From contig JBCCCR010000030.1 of assembly GCA_039033415.1 (NCBI GenBank), positions 1 through 64,000 of the forward strand: a DNA stretch of 64,000 bases, written 5' to 3'. The translations under genes and the position numbers were made by a program. Origin of the DNA: Pseudomonadota bacterium (GTDB lineage: Bacteria; Pseudomonadota; Gammaproteobacteria; Xanthomonadales; SZUA-38). The notes under the pieces are model-generated. The model saw nothing but the letters and a program-made list of their open reading frames with translations. It was not told where the DNA came from and searched no databases. Shown in pieces: positions 9,687 to 17,043 of this stretch; position 1 is the first letter of the stretch, and every line of letters begins with the position of its first letter.

Positions 9687-11114
9687 TCACCGAAACGCCG
9701 GTGGAGGGATGTCGATTTTCGGAGCGCTGATCGTGCCGTCTGCAAAGAAGCGAATCACCGCGTCTTGAACTTCCTGACTGGCCATAAACAGGTCGTGGCC
9801 GGCGTTTTCTACGATGATCTGACGCCCGCTGGAAAGCCCGGCCAGGATCTCGGCGTGCGCCTCCGGGAACGTGCGGCCATCCAGCGTTCCTGTGAGTACC
9901 AGTGTTTCGATCGGGCTCTCGACCTCGGTGCGAAAGTCCTCTCCCAGGTCCGGCAGACCCGGCACCCCCAATACATGGGGCATTGGGAAATTCATCACGT
10001 CACCGAGTACAGCGTTTTCTGCCTGGCTCGCCACCAGCGCCTGCCTTTCCGGGCTGATGCCGGACGCGACGTCCATCGCAAAACTCATCGGTCGCAGCGT
10101 CATCGGTTCGGCGAACATTTGCTGGATGAAAGGCACCAGCATTTGCATCCCCTGTGCTTCGACTCCGTAGACCATTTGCGGAAGGCCAGCCACGTTGCCG
10201 GGGTTTTTTACCATCGCAAACGCGATCAGCATCCGGTAGCTCTGGGCGCCGATCGTCATGGTGACCAGATCAGGGGCGCCCGAAGGTGACAGCGTCAAGG
10301 TCTCGGGTTTGTCGGCAAGCCGCTGCATCTGCCCGCGCAGGACCTTGAGAAAATCCGGGTATTGGTCCTTGGCCAGCTCCGCCACCCTTTCGAAGTAGCG
10401 GTCCGAGTAGCCAGGTAGCTTGACGGTTTGGGTCAATCCCTCCGGGCTCGCCAGTACGGCACGATGGATGCGGTCGGGGCCAAGCACCCGGAAAGCGTCC
10501 AGGGCGAGATGTGTCCCGTAGCTGATTCCCCAAAGATTCAGTTTTTCGGCGCCTAGCGCTCGCCGCAGCAGTTCCAGGTCACGAGCGCTTTCCCGCGTGG
10601 TGAATGCATCAATATCGACCTTCTGTTCTGCCCACCAGTCGAGGCAGTAACGAGCCGTAGACTGCACGTAGGCGACCACGTTTTCGCGAGAATCCGGTTG
10701 GCTCAGGTCGGGCGCTTCCGGGTAGCGGCAGGCCGGCCCGGAGGACGACGCGCCCGTTCCGCGCTGATCCAGGGCAATAACGTCAGCCACTTCGCGAAGC
10801 GCCATGAAGAGCGGAAAACGCCGCCCTTTGGCTGTACCGATACCCGAACCTCCGGGGCCGCCGGCGAGGTAGACAATCGGGTGCCCCGGCTTGGGATTGG
10901 TCGAGGGAAAGCGAACGAACGCCAGGGTCAGCTGCTCGCCGTCAGGCTTGTTGTGCCGCAAAGGCACCTCCAGCTCACCCCACTCGGCTTCGACTACGGC
11001 GCCCGTTTTACCCTTCGATTCAAAGGTGTAGGGCTTGCTCTGGAATTCCAAAGCTGGCGCCTGGAAAGTCAGAAGCAAAAGCATGAGACCAGTCGAGCGA
11101 GCTAAGCGGCGCAT
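9687..11114 (-). CDS. Exported alpha/beta hydrolase, TAP / prolyl aminopeptidase-like
   Basis: A 475-residue protein with a cleavable signal peptide (LMLLLLTFQAPALE). The oxyanion region is GGPGGSG, followed by LDQRGTGASS. The likely catalytic triad is Ser198 in GISYGTHL, Asp412 in TGTLDGRTF and His440 in ENAGHD. This order and the C-terminal TAP-like segment match secreted tripeptidyl/prolyl aminopeptidase-like hydrolases that release short N-terminal peptides or other small substrates. It is divergent from the LytS-type sensor gene, with 156 bases between the starts. It lies 130 bases upstream of the giant-protein gene on the same strand, with no clear terminator, so co-transcription is possible. 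Substrate is not determinable from sequence. Confidence 0.83.
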   Translation of the reverse strand: MRRLARSTGLMLLLLTFQAPALEFQSKPYTFESKGKTGAVVEAEWGELEVPLRHNKPDGEQLTLAFVRFPSTNPKPGHPIVYLAGGPGGSGIGTAKGRRFPLFMALREVADVIALDQRGTGASSSGPACRYPEAPDLSQPDSRENVVAYVQSTARYCLDWWAEQKVDIDAFTTRESARDLELLRRALGAEKLNLWGISYGTHLALDAFRVLGPDRIHRAVLASPEGLTQTVKLPGYSDRYFERVAELAKDQYPDFLKVLRGQMQRLADKPETLTLSPSGAPDLVTMTIGAQSYRMLIAFAMVKNPGNVAGLPQMVYGVEAQGMQMLVPFIQQMFAEPMTLRPMSFAMDVASGISPERQALVASQAENAVLGDVMNFPMPHVLGVPGLPDLGEDFRTEVESPIETLVLTGTLDGRTFPEAHAEILAGLSSGRQIIVENAGHDLFMASQEVQDAVIRFFADGTISAPKIDIPPPAFR

Positions 11115-11270
11115 AGAGAACTCCGTCTTTCGTTGGGTTTGGGCACCCTAACCCGCCCTGCCCGGTGTTTTGAGGGCAAAAAACGGGAACCACGCCGAAG
11201 TGCTCATTCAGCTCGCCCAACGGCTCATTGCACCGCGCGGAGCCGCCTGCGCGGCTGGCATAATCCCACC

Positions 11271-12959
11271 ATGCGGATCGCTGTTCTTCTATGGGCCCTG
11301 GCGTTGGCCGGCTGCGCCCGTGAGCCACTCGCCGGCATCGGTGAGGTCAAGGTTCGCTTCGGCAACGACCCCAGCTGGGCCGCACGGGAGCTGGACGACG
11401 CCGACTGGGAGATGGTTTCTTGGGCACAGGTCGATCGGCGGGAAAGCTGGTGGATGCGGTCCAGCATCGAGATTCCCGAAGCCTTGCGCGCGTCGAACCA
11501 GCCGCTGGGGCTCTATCTGTTTGCCGCAGCGTCGGCGGAGATTCACTGGGACGGACAGCTCCTCGGACACAATGGCCGACCCGCCGATGATCAACAGAGC
11601 GAGGTACCGGGCACGATTGCCTTTGTGCTGCCGCTGCCAGCGCCTGCCGAAGGCCTGCACACCCTGGCTGTACGCTGGTCGTCTCACAACGCCGGGCCGC
11701 GAGTCCGAACGCCGGTGGATGCCGTCTTTATCGGACCTTACGGTGATCCGCTGCGTTTTTCGCGAGCTGGCTATCTGCCGGCTCAGGTCGTTGGGGGCTC
11801 TCTGGCTCTCGCGTTACTCTTGTTAATCGGTCTGGCAGTACGAGGTCGCGATGCCGCAACGGCCTGGCTCGCACTGGCAACGCTCGGTGCGCTATTGCAG
11901 CTAACCGCGGAGACCTCGCGCGCCTTCGTGAATTACCCTTATCCGCTTCACTCCCTTCGGCTCGCTGCGATTGGCGCTGCTGCCGGGCTAGCTGGCCTTG
12001 GCCTGCTGGGCTTCAGCTTCCGACGCTTTGTGCCCGATCGCGCTGCGTGGCCATGGCTTGCCAGTTACATCGCCATAGCCGGGGTGCTGGTGCTGTTTGC
12101 GAATGGCGGAGATGAGATCTCTCTGCTCAACTTCGCGCTGGCGACGCTCGGGGGAGGCATTGCCGCCGCCCATGGGATTCGGCGAAGGCGGCCTTCGGCA
12201 GGGATTGCTCTAGTAGCGTTTCTTGCCTTCGGCCTGCTGCTGGTTTTGAGTCAAACCGTTTTTCTGGACCTCTTCTTTTATCTTGGGCTGGCCGTCATTT
12301 TGCTGCTGTTTTTTGTCGACCATCTGCGCGCCTATTTCCGCGAGCGAGCCCAGCGAGAAGCTGCTGAGCTAAAGGCGACACGTCTGGAGCTGGACTACGC
12401 GAAACGGCATCTCCAGCCCCATTTTCTCCTGAACACCCTGGCAACACTCGAGGAGTTGATCGAAACCGACCCGGAGCGCGCAAGCCGGATGATCGACGCG
12501 CTGGGAGAAGAGTTTCGGATGATGAGTCAGCTCAGTCGGCAGGCAACGGTGTCTCTGGCTGAGGAGATTGCGCTGTGCAGTGCTCACCTTGATGTGATGT
12601 CGCTGCGCTACAACGTGCCGCTGTCGCTGGAGATCGAGGATAGCGGTCTTGACGGTAAGGAGCTTCGCCTCCCGCCTGTCGTGCTTCATACGCTGATCGA
12701 GAATGCGCTGACACACAACCGCTTTATCGCAGGCGTAAATTTCTTGCTCAAAATCGGCACAAGCAAGCAAGGGCACCATCTCGAATTCCACGCGCCGCGC
12801 GGGGACAACCAGGAGCACGTCGGAGGAGGGCTTGGGGAGAGCTACATCACGGCCCGGCTTGAAGAGGTCTTCGGCGGGCGGGCCAATATGGTGGTTGAGA
12901 ACACCATGGATGCGTGGGTAACGCGCCTGGAGCTGCCGCGTGAAAATTGCGATCATTGA
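11271..12959 (+). CDS. LytS/YehU-family sensor histidine kinase with lipobox and 7-helix membrane domain
   Basis: A 562-residue sensor. The N-terminus MRIAVLLWALALAGC carries a lipobox-like ALAGC (Cys15), then a jelly-roll-like sensor domain (~30-155; WMRSSIEIPE, HWDGQLLG) resembling 7TMR-DISM extracellular domains. About seven hydrophobic helices span ~165-350, followed by a short coiled coil. A His_kinase domain has LQPHFLLN (phospho-acceptor His384), an N-box LIENALTHN and a glycine-rich GGGLGESYITARL. Its 3' end overlaps the downstream LytTR regulator by 20 bases, so the two form a two-component operon. The start at 11271 places the signal at the N-terminus; longer in-frame starts from 11133 would bury it. 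The ligand is unknown; the jelly-roll hints at a carbohydrate or similar small ligand. Confidence 0.88.
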   Translation: MRIAVLLWALALAGCAREPLAGIGEVKVRFGNDPSWAARELDDADWEMVSWAQVDRRESWWMRSSIEIPEALRASNQPLGLYLFAAASAEIHWDGQLLGHNGRPADDQQSEVPGTIAFVLPLPAPAEGLHTLAVRWSSHNAGPRVRTPVDAVFIGPYGDPLRFSRAGYLPAQVVGGSLALALLLLIGLAVRGRDAATAWLALATLGALLQLTAETSRAFVNYPYPLHSLRLAAIGAAAGLAGLGLLGFSFRRFVPDRAAWPWLASYIAIAGVLVLFANGGDEISLLNFALATLGGGIAAAHGIRRRRPSAGIALVAFLAFGLLLVLSQTVFLDLFFYLGLAVILLLFFVDHLRAYFRERAQREAAELKATRLELDYAKRHLQPHFLLNTLATLEELIETDPERASRMIDALGEEFRMMSQLSRQATVSLAEEIALCSAHLDVMSLRYNVPLSLEIEDSGLDGKELRLPPVVLHTLIENALTHNRFIAGVNFLLKIGTSKQGHHLEFHAPRGDNQEHVGGGLGESYITARLEEVFGGRANMVVENTMDAWVTRLELPRENCDH

Positions 12960-13629
12960 AGACGAGCCGCTGATCGCGCAGCGGATCGAGCGTCTCACCA
13001 AAGCGGTCAGACCGCAGGCCACAACGCAGCATTTCAGCAGTCTGCCGGAAGCCCTGGCAGGCCTTGCGGAGAATTCAGCTGACGTGGTGCTTCTAGACCT
13101 GAACCTGCAGGGGAACGACGGCTTTCAGCTGCTCGCAGAGGCCGTAGCCAGCGCTGCGGAGACGATCGTGATTTCAGCCAACGTTGACCGTGCCGTGGAA
13201 GCCTTCGAGTGGGGCGTGGTCGATTTTGTTCCCAAGCCGTTTAATCAGGCGCGCCTGGCAACAGCGCTTGATCGGCTCACCGCTGCCGCAAGGTCACCGG
13301 CTGCGAGGCTGACGGTTCGTCATCGCGGTCGGCTGGAGGTGATTGAAGCCGAGCGCATTACGTCGATTCACGGTGCCGGCGACTACGCTGAGATCATGCT
13401 GTCCGACAGCAGCTCAAGGCTTCACGAGAAAGGTCTCGACGCGCTGGAAAAAGTGCTACCCGAGGACTTTGTTCGCGTTCACCGTTCGCATATTCTGAGG
13501 CTCTCGACCATCGAATCCATCCAGTCACTGCCGGGCAGTCAGTACCGAGCCAAGCTTCGTTCGGGCATCGAATATCCGGTCAGTCGCCGCCGGGTGAAAG
13601 ACCTGCGACAGAAAATCTCCAGCGATTAG
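12940..13629 (+). CDS. LytTR-family response regulator
   Basis: A 229-residue protein. It has an N-terminal receiver domain (1-115) with the acidic EDE pocket, phospho-acceptor Asp53 in VVLLDLNLQG and the conserved Lys in PKPFN. The C-terminal LytTR DNA-binding domain (~130-228) has the hallmarks IHGAGDYAEI, FVRVHRSHILR and YPVSRRR. It is the cognate partner of the overlapping LytS-type kinase. The 20-base overlap implies translational coupling. LytTR proteins usually bind paired direct repeats upstream of target promoters; none was identified here. It meets the MarR gene tail to tail, 34 bases apart. Confidence 0.93.
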   Translation: MKIAIIEDEPLIAQRIERLTKAVRPQATTQHFSSLPEALAGLAENSADVVLLDLNLQGNDGFQLLAEAVASAAETIVISANVDRAVEAFEWGVVDFVPKPFNQARLATALDRLTAAARSPAARLTVRHRGRLEVIEAERITSIHGAGDYAEIMLSDSSSRLHEKGLDALEKVLPEDFVRVHRSHILRLSTIESIQSLPGSQYRAKLRSGIEYPVSRRRVKDLRQKISSD

Positions 13630-13663
13630 AAAGTCCTTTCGCTCGCGTGCGCCGAGCGTACGG

Positions 13664-14164
13664 TCAGGCTTGGACCATTTTTCTCAGCAGGTCGACCAAG
13701 ATTCGCTGATCTTTTTTGGTCAGTTCGGTGACCTGTTCCGCGGCGACGTTGAACCTGACACGCGCCGCCTTTGCCGCCAGCGCTGCACCGGATCGAGTCA
13801 GTTTGGCTCGACGCACCCGACCGTCGCTCGGATCGGGCGTTCGACTCAGCAAACCGGCATTTTCCAAGCGGGTAAGGGCCGTGGTCATGGCACCGGAGGT
13901 CAGCACCACCGATTCCAGGAGCTCCGTCGGCGTTAGCTCGTAAGGTGTGCCGCTCCGCCTGAGCGTGGCGATGATGTCGAAGTCGGTGTAGCTCAGCGCA
14001 AAGGGTTTGAGGGCTCGTTGTAGCTCAGCCTCCCAGCGGCTCGCGAGCAGCGTAATACGCCCCACCACCTCCATCGCCTCGGTATTCAGGTGTGGCAACT
14101 GAGATTTCCACTGGCTTCGCAGCAGGTCGATCACATCGGCATCGTTTGGGGCATTTCGCGACAT
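13664..14164 (-). CDS. MarR-family transcriptional regulator
   Basis: A 166-residue winged-helix regulator. The helix-turn-helix is at about 80-110 (LTPTELLESVVLTSGAMTTA), followed by a wing with PDPSDGRVRRAKLT, the classic DxRxxx signature of the family. It lies 26 bases downstream of the hydrolase gene on the same strand, so it is probably the second gene of that operon. Two palindromes of MarR operator type overlap the operon's start (15745-15762 and 15773-15794), so autorepression is likely. Such regulators usually respond to phenolic or other small ligands, which may be substrates of the hydrolase. Ligand unknown. Confidence 0.92.
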   Translation of the reverse strand: MSRNAPNDADVIDLLRSQWKSQLPHLNTEAMEVVGRITLLASRWEAELQRALKPFALSYTDFDIIATLRRSGTPYELTPTELLESVVLTSGAMTTALTRLENAGLLSRTPDPSDGRVRRAKLTRSGAALAAKAARVRFNVAAEQVTELTKKDQRILVDLLRKMVQA

Positions 14165-14190
14165 GGTCAGTCCATTTCCAGCAAGAGAAA

Positions 14191-15753
14191 TCAGTCGAGG
14201 TTCTGCCCCGCTGGCAAAAACGTCAGCGGTGGCAGTGAGAGAGACTTCGGCAATCGCTCGGCACTCCCAGTCGCGATCCAGGCTAGCACCGCCTGCTGGA
14301 ATTCGGGAGCACTCTCCTCAGCCTCTCGCCACGCGCCGTGCGAACCACCGCGAATCACCACAAAGTGATGGTTGCTGAACATGGATCGCACGACCGCCGC
14401 GTTTTCGATGGGGGTTGAGGTATCCCAGTCTCCGTGGATCAGAAGAGCGGGCGTATCGGTTTCAAACGGCTCCCGGAAATCGGGGCCAAGGTCGGACGGC
14501 CACGCGTCACAGTGCCCGTCCGCCAGCAGCTCGTTAACCGACGAAGCGCTGGCTCCGGTGCTGGCAGCAATGTCAGCAGCTCTTTTGGCGCTAATTCCGG
14601 AGCCACACTCCGCGGAAAAGTAGGCCGCGCTATCCATTTCGTTGCTGAGCCACCAGCGAGTGAGCCTTCGGACACCACCGTAAAAGTTGCCCTCAATCAT
14701 CGTTTCGAGATCCTGTGGCCAGGCCGGCAGCAAATGACGCCAGGTTGTTCCGCGGGAGTATCCTCGGCTCAGCAGCCGCAGCGCATCTCCGTCCAAAAGG
14801 ATCTCCTGAGCGGGGCTTTCTTCATCAGGCTGCCATTGGACGGGCATCGGCGACAACTCTGCTGTGCTTACGACGCCACGGAACCGATCGAGGAGGTTTG
14901 GCGTTGCCGGCTGATCGTTTTGCCCCGGGTCCGGCCGTGCCGCGTCAGCGATACGCCTCAGGGCAGCATCCACTTCGAGCGGGTGGTCGAAGGTGTGGTC
15001 GGGGCCCTCCAGCGCGCTAAAGGTCACCCTGCTGACAAGCTGCGGATACTCACGCAGTATGGCCATGCCCCAGTGGGATCCGAAGCTGTTGCCGACAAGC
15101 TGGATATCTTCATAGCCCAAAGCACTGGCCACCGCTGCCACGTCGTGCGCCATCTCCACAACGTTGTAACCGGATAGATCGACGCCCTGGTCTTCGTAGA
15201 GGCGGCGGCACACCTGCATGCCCGTGCGCAGACGCGCTTGACGTTCCCGGGCGCTATCAACCTGATCAATCGAGACCGCAGGCAGATCGGGGCAGGGTAG
15301 CGGCCCGCTATTGCCAAAGCCGCGCTGCCCAACCACGACAACGTCAGCGAGGCGGGTGTATCGCTCAAGGAAGAATTCGTAGTAGCCGACACGGGCCAGA
15401 TCGTCCTCGAGCCCCTCGAAGCCTGGACCACCCTTGAGGACAAAGATCGGCGGCACGTTTCCACTACCTTCTCCAGTCCACGGCAGGCGATGAAACTCCA
15501 GGTCAATGCTACGAGCACTTTGACGACCGCGGTTCTCCGGTACCGAAAGAATTCCGCGGTCGTAGCGGTATGTTCCGCCACTTTCCAGCGATGCGGTGCG
15601 ATCAGAGAGGCGCGTGAGTGGTTTGGAGGCCTCTCCAGGCGACTCGCTGTTAGTTGAGCAGCCGATCATACCCACGCAGAAGACCACCAGAAATCCGAGT
15701 CCTGCTACGAGCGAAGAGAGGGAATGAGAAACCGCCAGCTTTTTTATCTTCAT
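14191..15753 (-). CDS. Lipoprotein alpha/beta hydrolase, TAP-like
   Basis: A 520-residue protein. Its N-terminal hydrophobic segment (LVAGLGFLVVFCVGMIGCS) ends in a lipobox-like MIGC. The fold is alpha/beta hydrolase: KGGPGFEG oxyanion loop, VVVGQRGFGNSG strand, nucleophile Ser223 in LVGNSFGSHWG, Asp in IHGDWDTSTP and His in RGGSHGAW. It resembles the secreted TAP/prolyl-aminopeptidase-like group, as does the 9687-11114 protein, but the two are only distantly similar. The ATG at 15753 lies directly after a -10-like box with no Shine-Dalgarno sequence, so the transcript appears leaderless. Regulation is probably by the co-transcribed MarR protein through two palindromic operators at the start. 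Base composition around the start is unusually AT-rich for this window. Confidence 0.85.
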   Translation of the reverse strand: MKIKKLAVSHSLSSLVAGLGFLVVFCVGMIGCSTNSESPGEASKPLTRLSDRTASLESGGTYRYDRGILSVPENRGRQSARSIDLEFHRLPWTGEGSGNVPPIFVLKGGPGFEGLEDDLARVGYYEFFLERYTRLADVVVVGQRGFGNSGPLPCPDLPAVSIDQVDSARERQARLRTGMQVCRRLYEDQGVDLSGYNVVEMAHDVAAVASALGYEDIQLVGNSFGSHWGMAILREYPQLVSRVTFSALEGPDHTFDHPLEVDAALRRIADAARPDPGQNDQPATPNLLDRFRGVVSTAELSPMPVQWQPDEESPAQEILLDGDALRLLSRGYSRGTTWRHLLPAWPQDLETMIEGNFYGGVRRLTRWWLSNEMDSAAYFSAECGSGISAKRAADIAASTGASASSVNELLADGHCDAWPSDLGPDFREPFETDTPALLIHGDWDTSTPIENAAVVRSMFSNHHFVVIRGGSHGAWREAEESAPEFQQAVLAWIATGSAERLPKSLSLPPLTFLPAGQNLD

Positions 15754-15762
15754 ATAAAGATA
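15745..15762. promoter_or_regulatory. MarR-type operator overlapping the hydrolase start codon
   Basis: An 18-base palindrome with half-sites TATCTT and AAGATA and a single internal mismatch. It covers the ATG (15751-15753) of the hydrolase gene and touches the -10-like box. Half-site sequence and spacing match the copy at 15773-15794. Binding here would block transcription start and, if leaderless, initiation directly. Confidence 0.65.
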
Positions 15763-15788
15763 TTAAGTCAAGTTTATCTTTACGTAAA
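15760..15788 (-). promoter_or_regulatory. Putative leaderless promoter of the hydrolase-marR operon
   Basis: Read on the minus strand, TTTACG (15788-15783) and TAATAT (15765-15760) are separated by exactly 17 bases. The predicted start of transcription falls about 7 bases further, at the A of the ATG (15753). No Shine-Dalgarno sequence exists in the intervening bases. Both promoter boxes lie inside or between the two operators. Seen: boxes and spacing. Inferred: function and leaderless translation. Confidence 0.55.
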
Positions 15789-15794
15789 GATAAA
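15773..15794. promoter_or_regulatory. Perfect 22-bp palindromic operator, MarR type
   Basis: A perfect palindrome with no mismatch over 22 bases. Each half reads TTTATCTTTAC, centred between 15783 and 15784. It contains the same TATCTT/AAGATA half-sites as the element at 15745-15762. The two centres are 30 bases apart, close to three helical turns, which would put two dimers on the same DNA face. It covers the -35-like box. Confidence 0.75.
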
Positions 15795-15852
15795 TTCGCC
15801 TACACATATTTCCACAACGTGTCTGGGAATGCAGCACAGTAACGGTTGGGGT

Positions 15853-15880
15853 GGCCGTCGGCACCGATGGCCGACAGGCC
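15853..15880. terminator. Hairpin in the DUF1838-hydrolase gap
   Basis: GGCC plus GTCGGC (15853-15862) pairs with GCCGAC plus GGCC (15870-15880) with one bulged A and a 7-base loop. It lies downstream of the stronger hairpin at 15896-15917 and may act as a second terminator insulating the MarR-controlled promoter. No T-run follows. Confidence 0.35.
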
Positions 15881-15895
15881 TGTAGTCGCAGCTAA

Positions 15896-15917
15896 GGGCA
15901 GCGAAAAGCCGCTGCCC
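15896..15917 (-). terminator. Candidate terminator of the DUF1838 gene
   Basis: A perfect 8-bp stem (GGGCAGCG / CGCTGCCC) with a 6-base loop begins 3 bases after the TGA stop at 15921-15923 on the minus strand. The following bases are not a T-run. Confidence 0.55.
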
Positions 15918-15920
15918 GCC

Positions 15921-16886
15921 TCAGGTTTTCGGCGGCTTCGGCTTCTGCGTTTTAGCGTAGACCTCAAGGCTCGAGAGGTTGGGCTTGTCCCACTCGTCTC
16001 TCGGCGGCGCCTCCAGCATTTTCGGATGGTGTTTCTCCGCATGCGCCAGGACCTTGGGCTTAAAACCGTCCAGCGAATCAAATGAATGAAACGTCGAGTG
16101 GTAAACAATGTGCCCGGGCGCCTGCCCCATCAGCATCCAGGGGAGCCAAGGGGTCACGCGCGACCATGATCCGGTGATGTGCACCGAGGTCATCTCCGGA
16201 TTCTGCAGATCCGCAAGCTTTGCGGAGGTGGTAAAAAATTCGCTGACCCGGTTCATCTTTCCCGCGCTTTCACGCGGCCACTTGTCCGGCTGCAGGGCCG
16301 CCGGGTAATAGAGATTGATGTGCCGGCGCTTCTGCACCATGCCGTTACCCGCATCAAAAAAGCCGTTGCTGAACGGAATCGGCGGCTTGGGCTTGGGTTT
16401 GTTGAGTCCGCCGTAATTGGGCTCGAAACGTTTTACCTCTTCCGCGAATGAGTGATTCCACGGATCGTTGATCACGTCGACCACCTCAACCTCTTCGTCG
16501 ATGTAGTGGTTTTTCCAGGTGCGAAGGACGTCTCCAGTTCTTAGGTCCGTATAGAAAATGGCTTCCCGATGCGGAACGCGGTAGCTGCCGTCAGGCTGCG
16601 CCCAGGCGCGGGCCACCGAGACCACCTCGAAACCAAACAGGTCCTGCAGCGCTCCACCGTCGCGTACGCCGCATACCACGCCGCTGACGCTGGCCCATTT
16701 CTGCTTGCTTTCGTCGAGATTGGCGTCAATCCGTACCGCTGCGTTAACGTTTCCTTTGGGTGTGGTGAGATCGATGTAAGGACCCTTGAACCCCGCAGGC
16801 ACCTCGGACTCCGCCAGGATCTCGGTCGAAGCGCCCAGGCCCACAGCCATGGAACCTGTCAAAATCATCATGTCGCGCCTGTTCAT
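15921..16886 (-). CDS. DUF1838 family exported protein, Tat-like leader
   Basis: A 321-residue protein. The leader MNRRDMMILTGSMAVGLGAS has a twin arginine followed by a hydrophobic stretch and AES-like cleavage region, so Tat export is likely. The mature part matches DUF1838 by its pattern: DLTTPKGNVNA, KQKWASVSGVVCGV, HREAIFYTDLRTGDVL and a Trp-rich centre including GSWSRVTPWLPWMLMG. Family members are uncharacterised; many occur beside hydrolases or SDRs. Start at 16886 (ATG with GAGGG about 7 bases upstream) rather than six codons earlier, because it puts the RR motif at the N-terminus. Stand-alone gene with its own terminator. No FE-tag. Confidence 0.85.
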   Translation of the reverse strand: MNRRDMMILTGSMAVGLGASTEILAESEVPAGFKGPYIDLTTPKGNVNAAVRIDANLDESKQKWASVSGVVCGVRDGGALQDLFGFEVVSVARAWAQPDGSYRVPHREAIFYTDLRTGDVLRTWKNHYIDEEVEVVDVINDPWNHSFAEEVKRFEPNYGGLNKPKPKPPIPFSNGFFDAGNGMVQKRRHINLYYPAALQPDKWPRESAGKMNRVSEFFTTSAKLADLQNPEMTSVHITGSWSRVTPWLPWMLMGQAPGHIVYHSTFHSFDSLDGFKPKVLAHAEKHHPKMLEAPPRDEWDKPNLSSLEVYAKTQKPKPPKT

Positions 16887-17043
16887 AATCACACCCTCAA
16901 TCAAAAAAGAACGTCGTCAGCCGACCGCGCACTGGCAAGCGTCGAACTGCCGCCCACCTCAACCATAATCGGATTAAGCGCGTGCCGCCAGACCTAGGCG
17001 AGCCGGGTAAGCCAGTTGTAACTCGGGGCGTTCAACACGGCAA

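Noticed and set aside
12369-13022. Minus-strand open frame across the LytS-LytTR junction
   Set aside because: Fully covered by two recognised genes on the plus strand and shows no domain.
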